From Elysia marginata (Eukaryota > Mollusca > Gastropoda > Plakobranchidae): a stretch of DNA of 33,058 nucleotides. Shown piece after piece: positions 1-11,783 of this stretch (positions are counted from its first letter, which is position 1; each line of letters opens with the position of its first letter). The notes beneath the pieces were generated by a model, which saw nothing but the letters and a program-made list of their open reading frames with translations, did not search any database and was not told the DNA's origin. The position numbers were made by a program, and so were the translations under genes. The stretch is from positions 74,256 through 107,313 of the forward strand of contig BMAT01013073.1 in assembly GCA_019649035.1 (NCBI GenBank), in the 5' to 3' direction.

Positions 1-870
1 TCCTGTGACTGCCTCTCAGTCAGCACTGTCGCTAACCTTCACCCGCTAGTGTGTTGCATTCATCGCTCACTAAAATACTCCGTAGGAAACTTAGGATATA
101 CTAAAGTTTGACTTACTCGCTACACATTCACACTCTTAACACTGTAGCCTAGGCCGGTCCTAACCATTCTGTAACCGGTGTTATTTTCTTGAATCCTACT
201 CCGTACACTTTCTCGCGACAATTATAATCATTTTAGTTCAAAAAATTTTGTGCCTTATTTATAGAAAACTTTTTTATTTTTTACAGATTTGAACGTTTAG
301 AAGGAGAACAAAGCATTGTTTAAAATATCAGTCCCTTGTTTTCTGACCTTTTTGCACTGGTTGCGAGAAATAATAAAAACACATTAGGGTAAAACACTCT
401 TCAAAAACTTCTTCGAAGCCCTGGAGAGTATGACGTTAGATAAAGTGAGAGAGAGGTGACAAGAAAGAGAGAAACCGTGACAATAAAAATAAACAAAAAA
501 TAAAAATTAAAAGAGAAAGAGAAGACGAAGAAAGTGAGCGGCGTACCGGAAGCAGCAGATTAGGCCACCATTGATCACCATCGGGGACAAGAGGTAAGAA
601 GATCCCTCTAGATCTGCGTGCCCATACTCTGAACTCACTAGTCAATGTCATTAGGGGCGGCACTCTCCGGAACTCACTGAATTTCGGACACGATTTGAAT
701 TTCGGCACATGGAGACACGTTGGTTTAGAAGATCTTAATACGATGTAGCAAACAATCTAAGAACTGAGGCATGGGAATAAATTCATTCATTCCCATCTCT
801 TTTTATAGACCATGCTCTAGTCTTTTCTATTTAAATTTTTTGTCCAGTGCTCGCATAATATGAAGGGAAA
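1..870. other. AT-rich DNA without a recognised gene
   Basis: No supportable gene is seen here. A purine-rich stretch runs from about 443 to 540 (GAGAGAG, AAGAGAAAGAGAAG). Read on the minus strand it gives an open frame of 90 codons dominated by Ser, Leu and Phe, which is what a pyrimidine tract encodes by chance. A small hairpin lies at 771-796, with arms ATGGGAAT and ATTCCCAT separated by 10 bases. Nothing else stands out. Confidence 0.6.
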
Positions 871-945
871 GTGGCGTCGTGGTCTTGTAGTAGAAACTCA
901 GGTTTCAGACCGAGAGGTCCGAGGTTTGAGTACCTGGTTCAGCAG
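871..945 (+). repeat. tRNA-derived SINE head, copy 1 of a family also at 31472
   Basis: The stretch has the layout of an internal RNA polymerase III promoter. An A-box-like TGGTCTTGTAGTAG lies near 879 and a degenerate B box, GAGGTTTGAGTACC, at 921-934, about 40 bases apart as in tRNA genes. Its first 25 bases align nearly without gaps with the copy at 31472: both read GTGGCGTCGTGGTCT, then T or A, then GT. The B box departs from the GGTTCGANTCC consensus and no cloverleaf with paired acceptor ends can be drawn, so it is a decayed SINE head rather than a tRNA gene. A body probably continues to about 1010-1080, but no 3' end or target-site duplication could be placed. Confidence 0.55.
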
Positions 946-1191
946 GTCGACCTGCGGTATAAAGAGAGGCTATATGTATGTTTCTTCGACACACTCGAGC
1001 GTTTAAATAAGTAATTGACTGTGATCAGTGAAATATTCTGTCAGTTCGATAAAGTGGTGCGCTAACATTGATGGTCCTCTGTGAGTTCGGAAAGAAAATT
1101 AGTTGGTAAAGGCCTGTCCGAGAACCGAGATATAGCATTTAAAACATTCTAGTGGATAAAGTGCTACATGAAAACGCTCATAGAATGGCCT
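946..1191. other. possible SINE body and AT-rich spacer
   Basis: The DNA just after the SINE head may be its body, but it shows no convincing similarity to the sequence downstream of the other family member at 31553. No gene or repeat boundary can be placed before the minisatellite begins at 1192. Confidence 0.4.
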
Positions 1192-1693
1192 CACATTGGG
1201 GACAGACTTGTTGCGCAGTTGTTGACATGAGCTGCAATGGATTCTAAACAATACAATAACCCAACACATCGGGGACAGACTGGTTGTGCAGTTGTTAGCA
1301 TGAGCTGCGATGGATTCCAAACAATACAATAAACCACACATTGGGGACAGAATAGCTGTGCAGTTGTTCACATGAGCTGCGATGGATTCCAAACAATACA
1401 ATAACCCAACACATCGGGGACAGACTGGTTGTGCAGTTGTTAGCATGAGCTGCGATGGATTCCAAACAATACAATAACCCAACACATTGGGGACAGAATA
1501 GCTGTGCAGTCGTTCACATGAGCTGCGATAGAGTTCAAACAGACACAATAACCGACACACTGGGGACAAACTGGTTGTGCGGTTGTTTACATGAACTGCG
1601 ATGGAGTTCAAACAATACAACAATCCACACATCGGGGACAGATTGGTTGTGCAGTTTTTTTATAAAAGCTGCGATTGATACCAAACAATACAA
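1192..1693. repeat. 73-bp minisatellite, seven copies, with two alternating monomer types
   Basis: Seven head-to-tail copies of a 72-73 bp unit start at about 1192, 1265, 1337, 1410, 1483, 1556 and 1628. Each begins CACATYGGGGACAGA and contains a GTGCAGTTGTT core, then ATGAGCTGCGATGG, then AAACAATACAATAA. Two monomer types can be told apart. Type A reads ACAGACTGGTTGTGCAG. Type B reads ACAGAATAGCTGTGCAG followed by TTCACATGAG. Their order is A-A-B-A-B-A-A, so units 2-3 and 4-5 form a repeated dimer of about 146 bp. The edge copies are the most diverged and the central ones nearly identical, as expected of unequal exchange. The unit lacks stop codons in the minus-strand frames it is read in, which creates a long but meaningless open frame at 1099-1632. 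Confidence 0.93.
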
Positions 1694-3148
1694 GAGTAAA
1701 AACATTTATTTTCAAAACAATATAAATAATTTATTATGCATATTTGTGTTTTCTTTTTTTAAACCAACTCTTGTTTTTTTAAACTTAAAAATGTTCATGC
1801 AACGAGAAAATTCGGGGATAAGCCTTTTTCCTTGTATTGAATACACTTGGATAAATCCTCTCCTGTTGCTGTTGCGTATTCGAAATTCTAATATCACGAC
1901 AAACGACGGTGAACACTTGATATCCTAATCTTGTTTGTGTTGAAGTCCGTACAGTTATTTTTCAGCGCCTCAGAACATTTTACTGAGGACTTTGCGCTCT
2001 ATACAAGTCTCTTGTTATTATAATTTATCATTATTAATCCCAAAAACTCAACTGAAGTCGATCAGTCCAATTTTGAGCTACAGGCAATTACTTATGAGTT
2101 TCAAACTCGTAATAAAAATCAATCGAATCCCCTTGCTTTGAAAGTTTTTTAAAAGAATAACTATCAAAGGTAAACGCATTCTGTCTTTTGTCTCTAAAAG
2201 ATTCTGAATTTCTATGCTTCCTTGCCAGATATAATGTCAAGAAGGTGAAAATTTTCGGCTTTAGCTGAGTTTTCGGGATTAGGGTCTAAAATTCCCACAG
2301 AAAATCCTGTTGGATGTAAATGGCACAAGTGAACAGAGGTATGAGTACGGGTAGTTGATTTAAGTCGGTGGTTGGAAAAAAGTAATGTTACAAATTAAAA
2401 TTGTTTGTTGAAAGAAGCCAAGCGTAGGTGATGTTTGTTAATTGTATTGTTCAAACCAATATATGACAAGCACCAATATCTATCTTTCATGTGCATTACA
2501 CATAATGTAGTATTGAATAAGAAGAACCAAACAGATAAATGATCAAATTATTGCATTTCTCTCAATTAAAAAATAGACTGTATTATCGCTTTTGAACGAT
2601 TTTAGGCTTCGACCCCTTCAATGACCATAAAAATAAGACATTGTAGAAATCATATATTATATTACATTATTATACAATCGTACTACATATTTTTCTGTCT
2701 CATAAAGCTGTAGCTCTTTTGCCCTCGGCCGTCGTCCTCAGCCTTAACAAAACGTGGTGTCTATAAGGAGGGTTACATTATTTGCATTTCTCTGTCAGTC
2801 TAGACATTCTTTAAATAATTATTTTTTAAAATTCTGAGTTTCTTCTCGCTCTGTATTAAATCAATTTCTTCTCCCCGGCTGCAAATCTTTGGAGACCATA
2901 TTTGGATTAAAAACTGTTTCGAGCAAAATTCAATAAAACGAGAGCCCCAATGTTTAAACATCAGTCAATGGTCCGGGCGTCAAGTCTTTTGCGTCATCGA
3001 GTGTTCTTCGAAAGTGCAATATGGCATCGCAGTGGTGCTGGGTAAGCTTCTGTGTCCATACCGTTCTTTTGAAATTATTTCAACATTTGGTCTATAGTTT
3101 TTAAGTTTACCCCGAACTTCTTTTCTGTTAAAAAGTATGTGGTAATAG
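1694..3148. other. AT-rich DNA, nothing recognised
   Basis: No tandem repeat, tRNA-like box, long inverted repeat or convincing coding frame is visible. A frame of 157 codons that starts inside the minisatellite runs on to 1928, but its second half is low-complexity AT-rich sequence. A frame on the minus strand at 2980-3318 is interrupted by the GA tract and reads as a run of Ser-Leu, so it is not a gene. Confidence 0.55.
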
Positions 3149-3149
3149 G

Positions 3150-3192
<43 letters not shown>
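3149..3192. repeat. (AG)n microsatellite
   Basis: A tract of about 44 bases of AG dinucleotides has a single A-to-T interruption near its start (AGAGATAGAGAG). It is flanked by unremarkable AT-rich DNA. Confidence 0.95.
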
Positions 3193-3194
<2 letters not shown>

Positions 3195-6097
3195 ATTTTC
3201 TAAGCATATAAAACCTAAGGATTCCATTCTCTCGTGTCTTTGCTCTTTCGCTATTAAGGAGATAACCTACGTAGGAGTTGTGTACAGCCCTAAGCCTGGT
3301 CAAAATGAAGCCAGACAAACTCTAATCCTTTCAAAAGACCAAAAAAGTATTTCTTTCAATATTAAATGGCAATCAATATTAGTAATCGTGTACAAAAAGT
3401 TTCTTTAAACCATCTATTTGAAACAAATTAACTTTTCTTATACAGCACTGCTATTTCATTGGACTATTCTGCTATGACCGAAAGGTACTAGTTAGACCTG
3501 AGGAAAGTTCTTAGACGATCCTAGTGTAGACATGTTAGAAGTGATACATTCTATTATTTGCGTAAAACGGCGACAGGCTGATTTTTTTACGATTTTAAAC
3601 CATATAATATACACATTAGTGTTAGAAAGTTTCATGGAGGGAATCAAAGGTTCTCGAAAACTTTTGTTACAATACTTTGTGTAAGATTGAAGCCACTCCT
3701 TTGCTCTCTACTCAGGGTGATTTTTTGACACGTTTGCTGCCTGCATTGCCGCCTTTACCACAGCCTTTCAGTACTCTCTTTTTCTGTGTTTGTAGTATAA
3801 ATTTCTGTGCTTGTTGAAATCTTCATGTTGTTTGAATAGGCTGCTTTTGGTCTTCTTCTGCCTCTCTTCCCCTCACTTTTCCTTGAATGGTGTCTTTTAT
3901 CAGCGTACCTTTGTTTTGGCAGATACTCACAAAAAAAAAGAAAGTTTTCTCTGCCTGTTGGTGTTCGGTAACGGCCTCGGGACTTGCAATTTGAAGCCCA
4001 AACAGATTCATCTATTCTTCTAACCTATTCTGAGAAGACCTATTTTTGAGGTTTTATCTTTTCTTCTCTTTTTTTATCTTTCATGCCCCACACCTTTTCT
4101 AGCCACAAAACTATTATTATCATGCTACCAATACCATGAAAACTTTTTTAAAATCAAATCACTGATCCCATTTTGATGGTTTTATAAGTAAATTATTTTA
4201 TACATTTCAAGGTAATTCAAAACAATTATTGTCGTGCTTATAAAGAAAATGTAACTTCTCAAAAAAAAAAATCTTTAGTCATAAACCTGAAAACCTGAAG
4301 CAAATTTCGCTTCCGGTGAAAACATAACGTGAATATTTTTTTTCACTGGTTTAGTGTGGGGCTGTTCATTAATATTATTTTCGTACTTTGCTTGTGGCAT
4401 AGAGCTCAAAATGTTTTGTCCGGTGTGTATGGTTTTAGTTTTTTTTTTTTACCATTTTCCCATTCTGCTTCATATTTGATCTTGTATTTTAGATTTTATG
4501 CTCTAATTCGAAGGAAGGTTTATGCAGTTAACAGCTTCATAACCCGGTAGCATTTTTATAGGCTATGTTCATGTCTAACTGTAACTGTGATTGAAGTTGT
4601 AAAATTTGAGAACTTAACAGTATTTGCTCATTAAAGAAAGATACGTTTCCATTGCCATCATACTGGTCAAAATTAGCAAAATCATTTTTGAAAGGCTAAG
4701 AAATCAACGCCTTTTATATCCATAAGCATGCTCTTTATCCAAAAACATTGGACAGGTTTTAGCGTTTTTATGAAAAGCTTTTTGATGGAATTGAAGTGCA
4801 ATTTGCATCTTTAAGACTCTCAACAAAATCTAGCCTTAACATAACTTTTTCAAGCTTTTGAACTTGAAAGTGATGTAGCGTAAAGCTGATCAAGATTTAA
4901 AATTTAAATTTATCGACGAGATTCAAAATATAATTAATATGCTTTTGAAGCCTTAGACACAAATTCTTTTGTAGATTTGGGTGAAAATATATTCACGTTT
5001 TGTACACACTTGTTTGAACATATTCCTCACCGTGGGCTCGTGGCCTTGAGGTAAACATGATTAATTTTTACCTTTGGTTCAAGTTTAGCTTGATCAGGTT
5101 GATGTTTTTCATTGATTGGTGTGGTAAGTAAGCTCCAGTAAAATTCTCAGTTCTTCAGTGCAGTTTTTATTGAACATAAGCGAATTGCTGCTGATTTTGA
5201 AGGACTTTGTAAGACTATTCGTCGTCATTTATGAACAAAGATTTTAGTATTGATGCTTTTACCATTAATGGTCTCTGAAGTCTGACAAAAAGAGACTGAG
5301 TTTAACTTATGCGAAAACGAATATATACAGGGATTTACATTACTTTTATTCTTTAACAAGCTATAACCGACCAATACAGCCATTTAGCGTAGAACGGCAG
5401 TTGATAGAATCAGTGCTGCTTTCAGTACTGTTGCTTACTGAGCGAGTAGAGGGCGAGTGAAACTTGGGTTAAGCATGGTGCGCCCTACTTATCTATACCT
5501 TCATGTGTGTAACTCATTTAATTCCACTTTCGACAAGATCAAAGGCAGCCTTATTTTATTTTGTTTCAACTGGAAGAGAGCTCGCGATTTCGCAGTTTTT
5601 AAATTTCTTAGAATTAAACGTTGTTTCAATAGTGTTTATTTAAAAAAAATTGTATTATTCTAGGTCTAGATTTTTACATTGGCAATTAGTTGTGCCAGAC
5701 ACATGACGAAAAACATGTTGAATGCACGTCAAGCTTTTGCAATGGTTAAGCTTCGAATCTAGATGCAAAGCTTGGCCGCAACTCTCATTTTAAATGTCGA
5801 AAAGGAGTTTTCCAGTGTGTAATGTTTAATGATTTTGTCAAGCATGAAAGACCAAGGCTATAAGAAAACCGAACATTCCAAAGTAAAATTTGCAATTTTC
5901 AGTGCGTAATTTCGGCTGTGGGTCGCCTGGACTGACCCAGCAAGAATTTTGTTTGATAGATTGTTCTGTATTTCCTTCTCACACTCCGGTTAATCTTTCA
6001 CCAAAAAGTAAGAAGACATGACACGCAGAACTTTAACAAAATAATAAACCACACATAAAAACATAATTATAGGCATGATCTCGTCTCCATGTCAAGA
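3193..6097. other. AT-rich DNA, nothing recognised
   Basis: About 2.9 kb holds only short A and T runs (for example A11 near 4260 and T12 near 4440) and short overlapping frames on both strands. A weak A-box-like stretch near 5041 followed by a B-box-like stretch near 5075 is too poorly spaced to call a SINE. No gene is supported. Confidence 0.5.
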
Positions 6098-6195
6098 TTT
6101 CTAGTTCTTGATCTAAGACTAGATTATCTAGATAAATGTCCAGACCAAAGTCATATTTTAGACACTTGGTCTAGAGTCAAGATCTAGATCTAACC
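6098..6195. other. CTAG-rich patch
   Basis: Five CTAG tetramers fall within roughly 100 bases, including TTATCTAGATAA, GGTCTAGAG and AGATCTAGATCTA. More TCTAGA or AGATCT motifs are scattered through the window (for example near 5668, 5754, 8868, 17460 and 29457). The patch may be a decayed short tandem repeat of a GATCTA-like unit. No regulatory role can be shown. Confidence 0.4.
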
Positions 6196-7070
6196 TAAAT
6201 TCTACGACGAAGTGGTGAAGCGGGCAAGGCTATTATTTAACTCTGCGTATTCCTTAGCCTTACGTTCTTTTTGTAGTGTGTCAAAAGGCTGTGCACATTA
6301 CGTAAATATAGCGTCTCGCTATGAAACGGCGGACGCTCGTGGAGGTTAGAGTAAAACTCATTTGTGCAATAAATTAATGTAACTCTAATTTACGAAGATC
6401 TACATTATCTTGCCTCTCAAAAAAGTTAAATTCTAACTACCGGCATTGTCTGCCATTTTGATAGAGAATTTCAATGTATTTGCAATGCTCGCAGCCTCAA
6501 TTTGCTAATTAATTGTTCCCTTTTCCTGAGTTAATTTGAATGTTCCAGAATTCTGCATAATACTTTTCATTAACATACTAAGCAAGCCTTTTGGTATTGG
6601 GAACAACTTAGACCTACTGTCAGATGGCTATAACAGGTCGTGTGCCCCATTGCGAGTACTTGATCACAATCCCTACTTTTATATTGCGTGGAATGTTTTA
6701 TCTGTTCTATCTTGTCTTTACAATACAAAAAAAACTTAAATTGGTCGTAGGTCTATAAAAAATGACATTTCTATTCCGACAGATCTACATTACATTTTTT
6801 GTAACTATAATGTATGTGCCAAATGAGAAGATGAGGCTACTCTAGATAAGTACTCTAAATTTGAAACCAACTACCATAACCCTGTGAAGACTTTTGGTAT
6901 GGGATTTCTACTCCATCAGCATCCGAATGATATTTTGATGCTCTTTAAAGGCTTTTGTTAGCATTTTGCCTTTGATTTCTGCTTGATTGTGTTTTAATCT
7001 TGATAGTGTGACATTTTATAGTGTGGTTACTAAATGCATTGTCATGGCATAAAATCTAATTGCTATTCAT
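6196..7070. other. AT-rich DNA, nothing recognised
   Basis: No repeat, RNA gene or supportable coding frame is seen. A 67-codon frame at 6536-6739 has no recognisable domain and ends in an A-run. Confidence 0.5.
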
Positions 7071-7210
7071 AGCTTCTCTCCCTCATTCTCTTTCTCTCTC
7101 TCTTGATGTGTATACTTCGTTATTCTTTCACCCTTTATTCACGTTTTCTTAATCCTTCGTCTCTCTTTTTTCTTCCCTCCATTCTATGTTTTTCAGTATC
7201 TCCATCAATT
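7071..7210. repeat. pyrimidine-rich low-complexity tract
   Basis: The plus strand is strongly enriched in C and T, with CTCTCTCCCTCATTCTC and a short (TC)n run, and has no regular period. Similar tracts recur at 11160-11340, 12862-12950, 14160-14935, 19615-19900 and 24350-24660. Confidence 0.6.
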
Positions 7211-8505
7211 AATCCCCTATTTCTCTTAGTCTAGCAATCCATACACAATTTGGCTTATGGAAAATTGAATATTTTGACATTTCGTGTATTGGTAACCCTA
7301 ATCAACGAAATATCTTTGCTGTTATGAAAAACGTGTAAAATCAATGTATGTGGCATTTTGACAACTTCAACAGACGCTTCTGTGTCAACTTGTCAGGATC
7401 TGCCAATGTTGAGCTTTTTTCAACCGTCATCTTCTACTTGAGTCTTTTTTGGAACAAATTTTATCATGGTGTTATTGTCTCAGGATCCTAAACATTTACC
7501 TACGCATACATATTTGTACAAATGAATCTGTCTTGAGGTTTTAGAAATGTTTTCCAAGATAATGCAAATTGGCAAACAGAGAGTTTTTCAAAAGAACTCG
7601 GGTCTGACAGATCATTGCATTAGACCCAATTAGTTCAATTTATGCTTTGTAAGTTTCTTTTGTTATTATACTGTCCGGACGAAGAAAGGAGAGACTTCAA
7701 GATGGTAGTGAAGATGTCAATTACCAAATGTCTTTTTAACCAAAAATGACTTCTCAAAACTTTTGATTAGAATCTGAATCTTCACAGATACTTTTCACGA
7801 TTAGTTACAATAAAGCTTTCTCTCAGAGGTTTACTACATAGTTTTAATAATAATTATTTTAAGGATTAGGTCGAGAATTCTTCTTTAAAGAATGTAAGAA
7901 TACAAACAATAAATGACAATGACATTTCTTTTATAAAGTCTTATCTAAGTTGACAGGTCGTTTTCAATGGCGCTAGATCCATGCCGTATTTTGTCCATTC
8001 TTCTGCTACATGTTCCTTTGTCCAAGCCCAGTCAACTACGATACATTTAAAGACAAGGAATTTAACAGGGCTAAAATCACAACTTGAATATTATTTTAAC
8101 ATAGACCATGGCTTAGTTTTCTCTGTATATACATAAAAGATTTTCAGATTAGCTACGAGCGTAACCCAAATTTCCGAGAATGACCCAGTCTTATTAAACA
8201 GAGCTGCTTCGCGCCATAGAGGATACATACACAAGATTTTTACATTTCCAACGAGAACATGTATAATTATGTACGTTTATAATAGACAAAATTTGAGCAA
8301 AATAAAGAGTAAAAAAATTTATCCCAGTTCGAAGTAGACAAATGATGATTTTCTAACTGATGTACCAAAAAGTTAAAGACATGTTCAGATGGAATTCACT
8401 TCCAACTACATGTAAAAGAAAAGTCTCTGCAAGTGATTTTAAAATTGTAGATCTTTGATGTAGATGGTCCACATTGATTTTTGAAAAGGTTCAAACAATG
8501 AGGCT
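7211..8505. other. AT-rich DNA, nothing recognised
   Basis: About 1.3 kb has no long frame, repeat or RNA-like structure visible by eye. Confidence 0.5.
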
Positions 8506-8754
8506 TTAACCCTCAAAAGGCTAACTATAGGAAAAATTGAATTTTTTTCCTGATAATAATACATTTGTTTAAAAGCCCTTTTCTCTGTATATTTTTACAT
8601 TTTTATTATGGAGTTTGGTTTCCTACTAAAAATGGTTAAACTTTATGATGAAGCATAAAAAATGCTTATTATTATTTTGAATAAATAAAAAACTTAATGA
8701 GTCATGGAATTTCTTAAAAACTGTCCAAAATGGTTAGCCTTCTGAGAGTTTTAA
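8506..8754. mobile_element. MITE-like element with inverted ends bounded by TTAA
   Basis: The left end reads TTAACCCTCAAAAGGCTAAC (from 8506). The right end, read on the minus strand from 8754, begins TTAAAACTCTCAGAAGGC and continues TAACC, giving imperfect inverted termini of about 20 bp. The central part of about 200 bp is AT-rich and has no coding capacity. TTAA targets and ends starting CCY are typical of piggyBac-type transposons. The left end fits that pattern; the right end has two extra T and a changed base between the TTAA and the terminal repeat, so the assignment is tentative. The size fits a non-autonomous deletion derivative. Confidence 0.55.
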
Positions 8755-10610
8755 CTTGATATTCAAGTGGTTAAATTTTCGATGCACAACTCGTTTATGT
8801 CGTCATCATGCTTTAAAACAGCTCAGTTCAAGGATTTTAAAACCCATGGGGTCTGTAGGAGCTATAGATCTAGGTTTTGAGAGTAACCCAAAATGAGCAA
8901 CTTGCAGTAAGGAAATGAGATCTTATAAGGAACAGATTCGATTTAGACACAAGATTTAAAAAAAACACCAACAGACCCCTCAACAGTAAAAAAAAAAAAC
9001 ATCTGCACTAGGGGCGGTCGAGATAATGCCGCATATTAGTATAAAACAAATTTTACAAGCGGTTCAATTTTCAGTGCCTTTTAAATTTTGGATTTCAAGC
9101 TAAATGTAAATCTCTTCGGATTAATTGTCAATATATTATAATATTTATGTTGCTCACTTTTAAAGTCGACAGTAGTTTGGTGAGTGGCTACCAAATGTTT
9201 TTATCCTCTTTCATATTAATATACGTGTATCACAACCAGTCCAAATGTGTCTTTTTTTTATAGCTTTACTGGTAGGAAAAGATTGTTAAAAGAAGAATAA
9301 TACCTTTTATCTATATTTCAAATTACAAAACGTTTCATCCTTTCAGAAAATGGTAACAGTTTCATGTTTTTTTCAATATTGGAATCTTAGAAAATGCATT
9401 GTTCAAAATATCAACGGTATGTATCTTGACAACTAATACGACCGAGGAATAACAATGTTTGCGAGACAAAGAAAATAGAAATCTAAAAAATCAAAACCAG
9501 AAAACACAAAAACAAACAAAATCCGGGCCTTAAAGGAACAGTAGACTGTTAGACTGTGACTCAGAGATACTTAAATTCGGGTACCTTAAAATCTTGCAAA
9601 AATAACATTTTCAAAGTATAATCTGATTCCTTTAAATGGTTAAGTTTCGCGGAAGTTCAGCTAGGTCACACGTTTGACAACGTTTTAGAAATCCTGTCAC
9701 CAAAATTCCGTCGATCGTGCAATTCTGTGACAATGTGGTTGAAAATCTGGAACCAATTCTGCAGTACTAACGTACGCAAAGTAAACTCCAAAAACTTCTT
9801 TGCATCAACAGAAAAACAAACTTAACAGTCTTTGGTCACACAGTCACTAGTCGAAGCAGGGTTAATTTGGGTGATTCCCCTCGAGTAAACACAACTGTTT
9901 GTTGAAATCATCTACTTCTGAGGTTCGTCCCAGTGTTCGGCCAAGGAGAGTCGCCGTTCTTGTATTTAAGTACATGCTTAACTGCTTGTACAAACATTCA
10001 ACCTGGACTCAGGCGGACACTAAGTCTTGTTCGTTTTGAGTTCTCATTGTCTATCTTTTTTTCAATAACGAATCTTTTTGTATTTCATTTTGCACTTTTT
10101 TTATAAGTTACCCAGACGTAAGCTTCTGAAGAAAAAAAAGAATCAAGTGCGTGTTTCCTCTGTAGTAGAGTGGTTAATTGATTATCTAAGAGGAGCCTAT
10201 CAACCTGGATAGGTACTATAAATTGGACCCATCTAAATCTCTCCATCTCTCATTCTTCTGCAAAATTTCTTTTCTGTCTATTTATGCACTTCTTCATCAG
10301 TTATATGATAGAAGAAAATATAAAATCACATGGCCATGAAAGAAAAACAACAATATTAACAAGAAAGGAATTGAGACTACAAAAAAACCCCATTAATTTG
10401 TCAGAGAAAACGTGTTTTCTCATGAGTCCTGATATCTCTTGCACTCTTGCACTAAAAAGGGTTGCCTTTGGGAGCTTTTCCCTTAGATAGTGGAAGTGAA
10501 AGTCTCCATGCTGGGTATAGAAGGTCAAAGCCTGAAATCACCCACCAATCGCAGTCTGAGTGCACTTGACTGTTTAAGGCTTCACTCGTCGACGAATTGA
10601 AAAGGCCAGT
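8755..10610. other. AT-rich DNA, nothing recognised
   Basis: There is a short poly-A run near 8990 and an A-rich stretch with AACAAACAAAA at about 9480-9525 that could be a retroposon tail, but no body could be matched to it. Two overlapping frames on opposite strands at 10284-10528 are mutual shadows without recognisable protein features. Confidence 0.5.
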
Positions 10611-11115
10611 ACCATGTTGGTGGTAATTTGTGCTCTGTTATGTGTACACTGTTGATGGTAAAGTTTGGCCCGTTACGTGAACCATATTAGTGGTAAAGTG
10701 TGTTCTGTTACTTGCATCATGTTGGAGGTAACGTGTTGTCTCTTAAGTGTACCGTGTTTGTGGAATATTGTGGTCTGCAACGTGTACTATGTTGGTGGTA
10801 ATTTGTGCTCTGTTATGTGTACCGTGTTAATGGTAAAGTGTGATGTGTTACGTGTTCCATGTTAGTGGTAAAGTGTGATGTGTTAAGTGTACCATATACC
10901 ACATTAGTGGTAAAGTGTGGTCTGCAACGTGTACCATGTTGGTGGTAAAGTGACGTTTGTTACATGTTCCATGTTAGTGGAAAAGTGTGTTCTGTTATGT
11001 GTACCATGTAAATGGTAAAGTGTGATGTGTTACGTGCATCATGTTGGTGGAAAATTTGTGTGGTCTGTTACGCGTACCATGTTGATGGTAAAGTGTGATA
11101 TGTGACATGTACTTC
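10611..11115. repeat. 35-bp minisatellite, about 14 copies
   Basis: The unit begins ACCATGTTGGTGGTAAAG and continues TGTGTTCTGTTACGTGT. It repeats every 35 bp from 10611, with substitutions such as TTAGTGG or TTGATGG for TTGGTGG. There is an eight-base insertion (ACCATATACC region) near 10892 and extra bases near 11055. The variant GGTCTGCAACGTGTA recurs at about 10771 and 10919, roughly four units apart, which hints at duplication of multi-unit blocks. A 66-codon frame at 10665-10865 translates the repeat and is not evidence of a gene. Confidence 0.92.
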
Positions 11116-11783
11116 ATGTATCTTTTGTTCTGTATGTTTCCATGTATGATGCTGTATTCTATCGTTCATTGTCGCTAAAAGTTACTCTATGTCTCTCTTG
11201 CTTTCTCTTATAATAATGATATCTCTCTCTTTGTCTTTTCGGCTGCTTCGCCTGATCATGTTAGATATGTTAATCTAACTACCCTGGCTTATTCATTCTT
11301 GCTAATCTATCCCCATCTTTCTCTCAATTCTTTTTGTGCCTCCCATATCATATTTCAGCATCACTTGGGCTGGTTTTCACAAAGTCAAAAATGTAAACAT
11401 CAAGAAATCATCAAATATAAATATAAAAAATTAGTACATATAGGAGTTAGTTTGACATGAAAACCTTTTCTCTGAAACAGCGGAAATGAAAACCCTCAGG
11501 CCTAGCGTTTGCCAGACTCAGAGAATTCTCTATCCGCTTCTCTCGTTTAAAACTTTGCGCCAAGCTCAACTGTCGTACCAGAAGATTGACAGGGCTGGTA
11601 ATAAATAATTATAATATCTTCGATGTAATGGTAGGTCTGATGGACGTTCTATCACTTTTCTTTAAACTACTGCTCCAGGTCTACTTTTCTCACATTCTTT
11701 CTGCCACTCTCTGTTTCCCTTTCAATCCATTCGTCCTTCCTCGAGCCTACCTAACTCTCAAGTAATTTCAATCTACTACCCAT
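11116..11783. other. AT-rich and pyrimidine-rich spacer
   Basis: Pyrimidine-rich sequence runs at about 11160-11345 (CTCTCTTGCTTTCTCTT, ATCTCTCTCTTTGTC) and again at 11655-11760. No gene or recognisable repeat family is seen. Confidence 0.5.

Noticed and set aside
5041-5085. A-box and B-box-like sequence suggesting another SINE
   Set aside because: The boxes are only about 34 bases apart, the B box deviates, and there is no match to the SINE heads elsewhere in the window.
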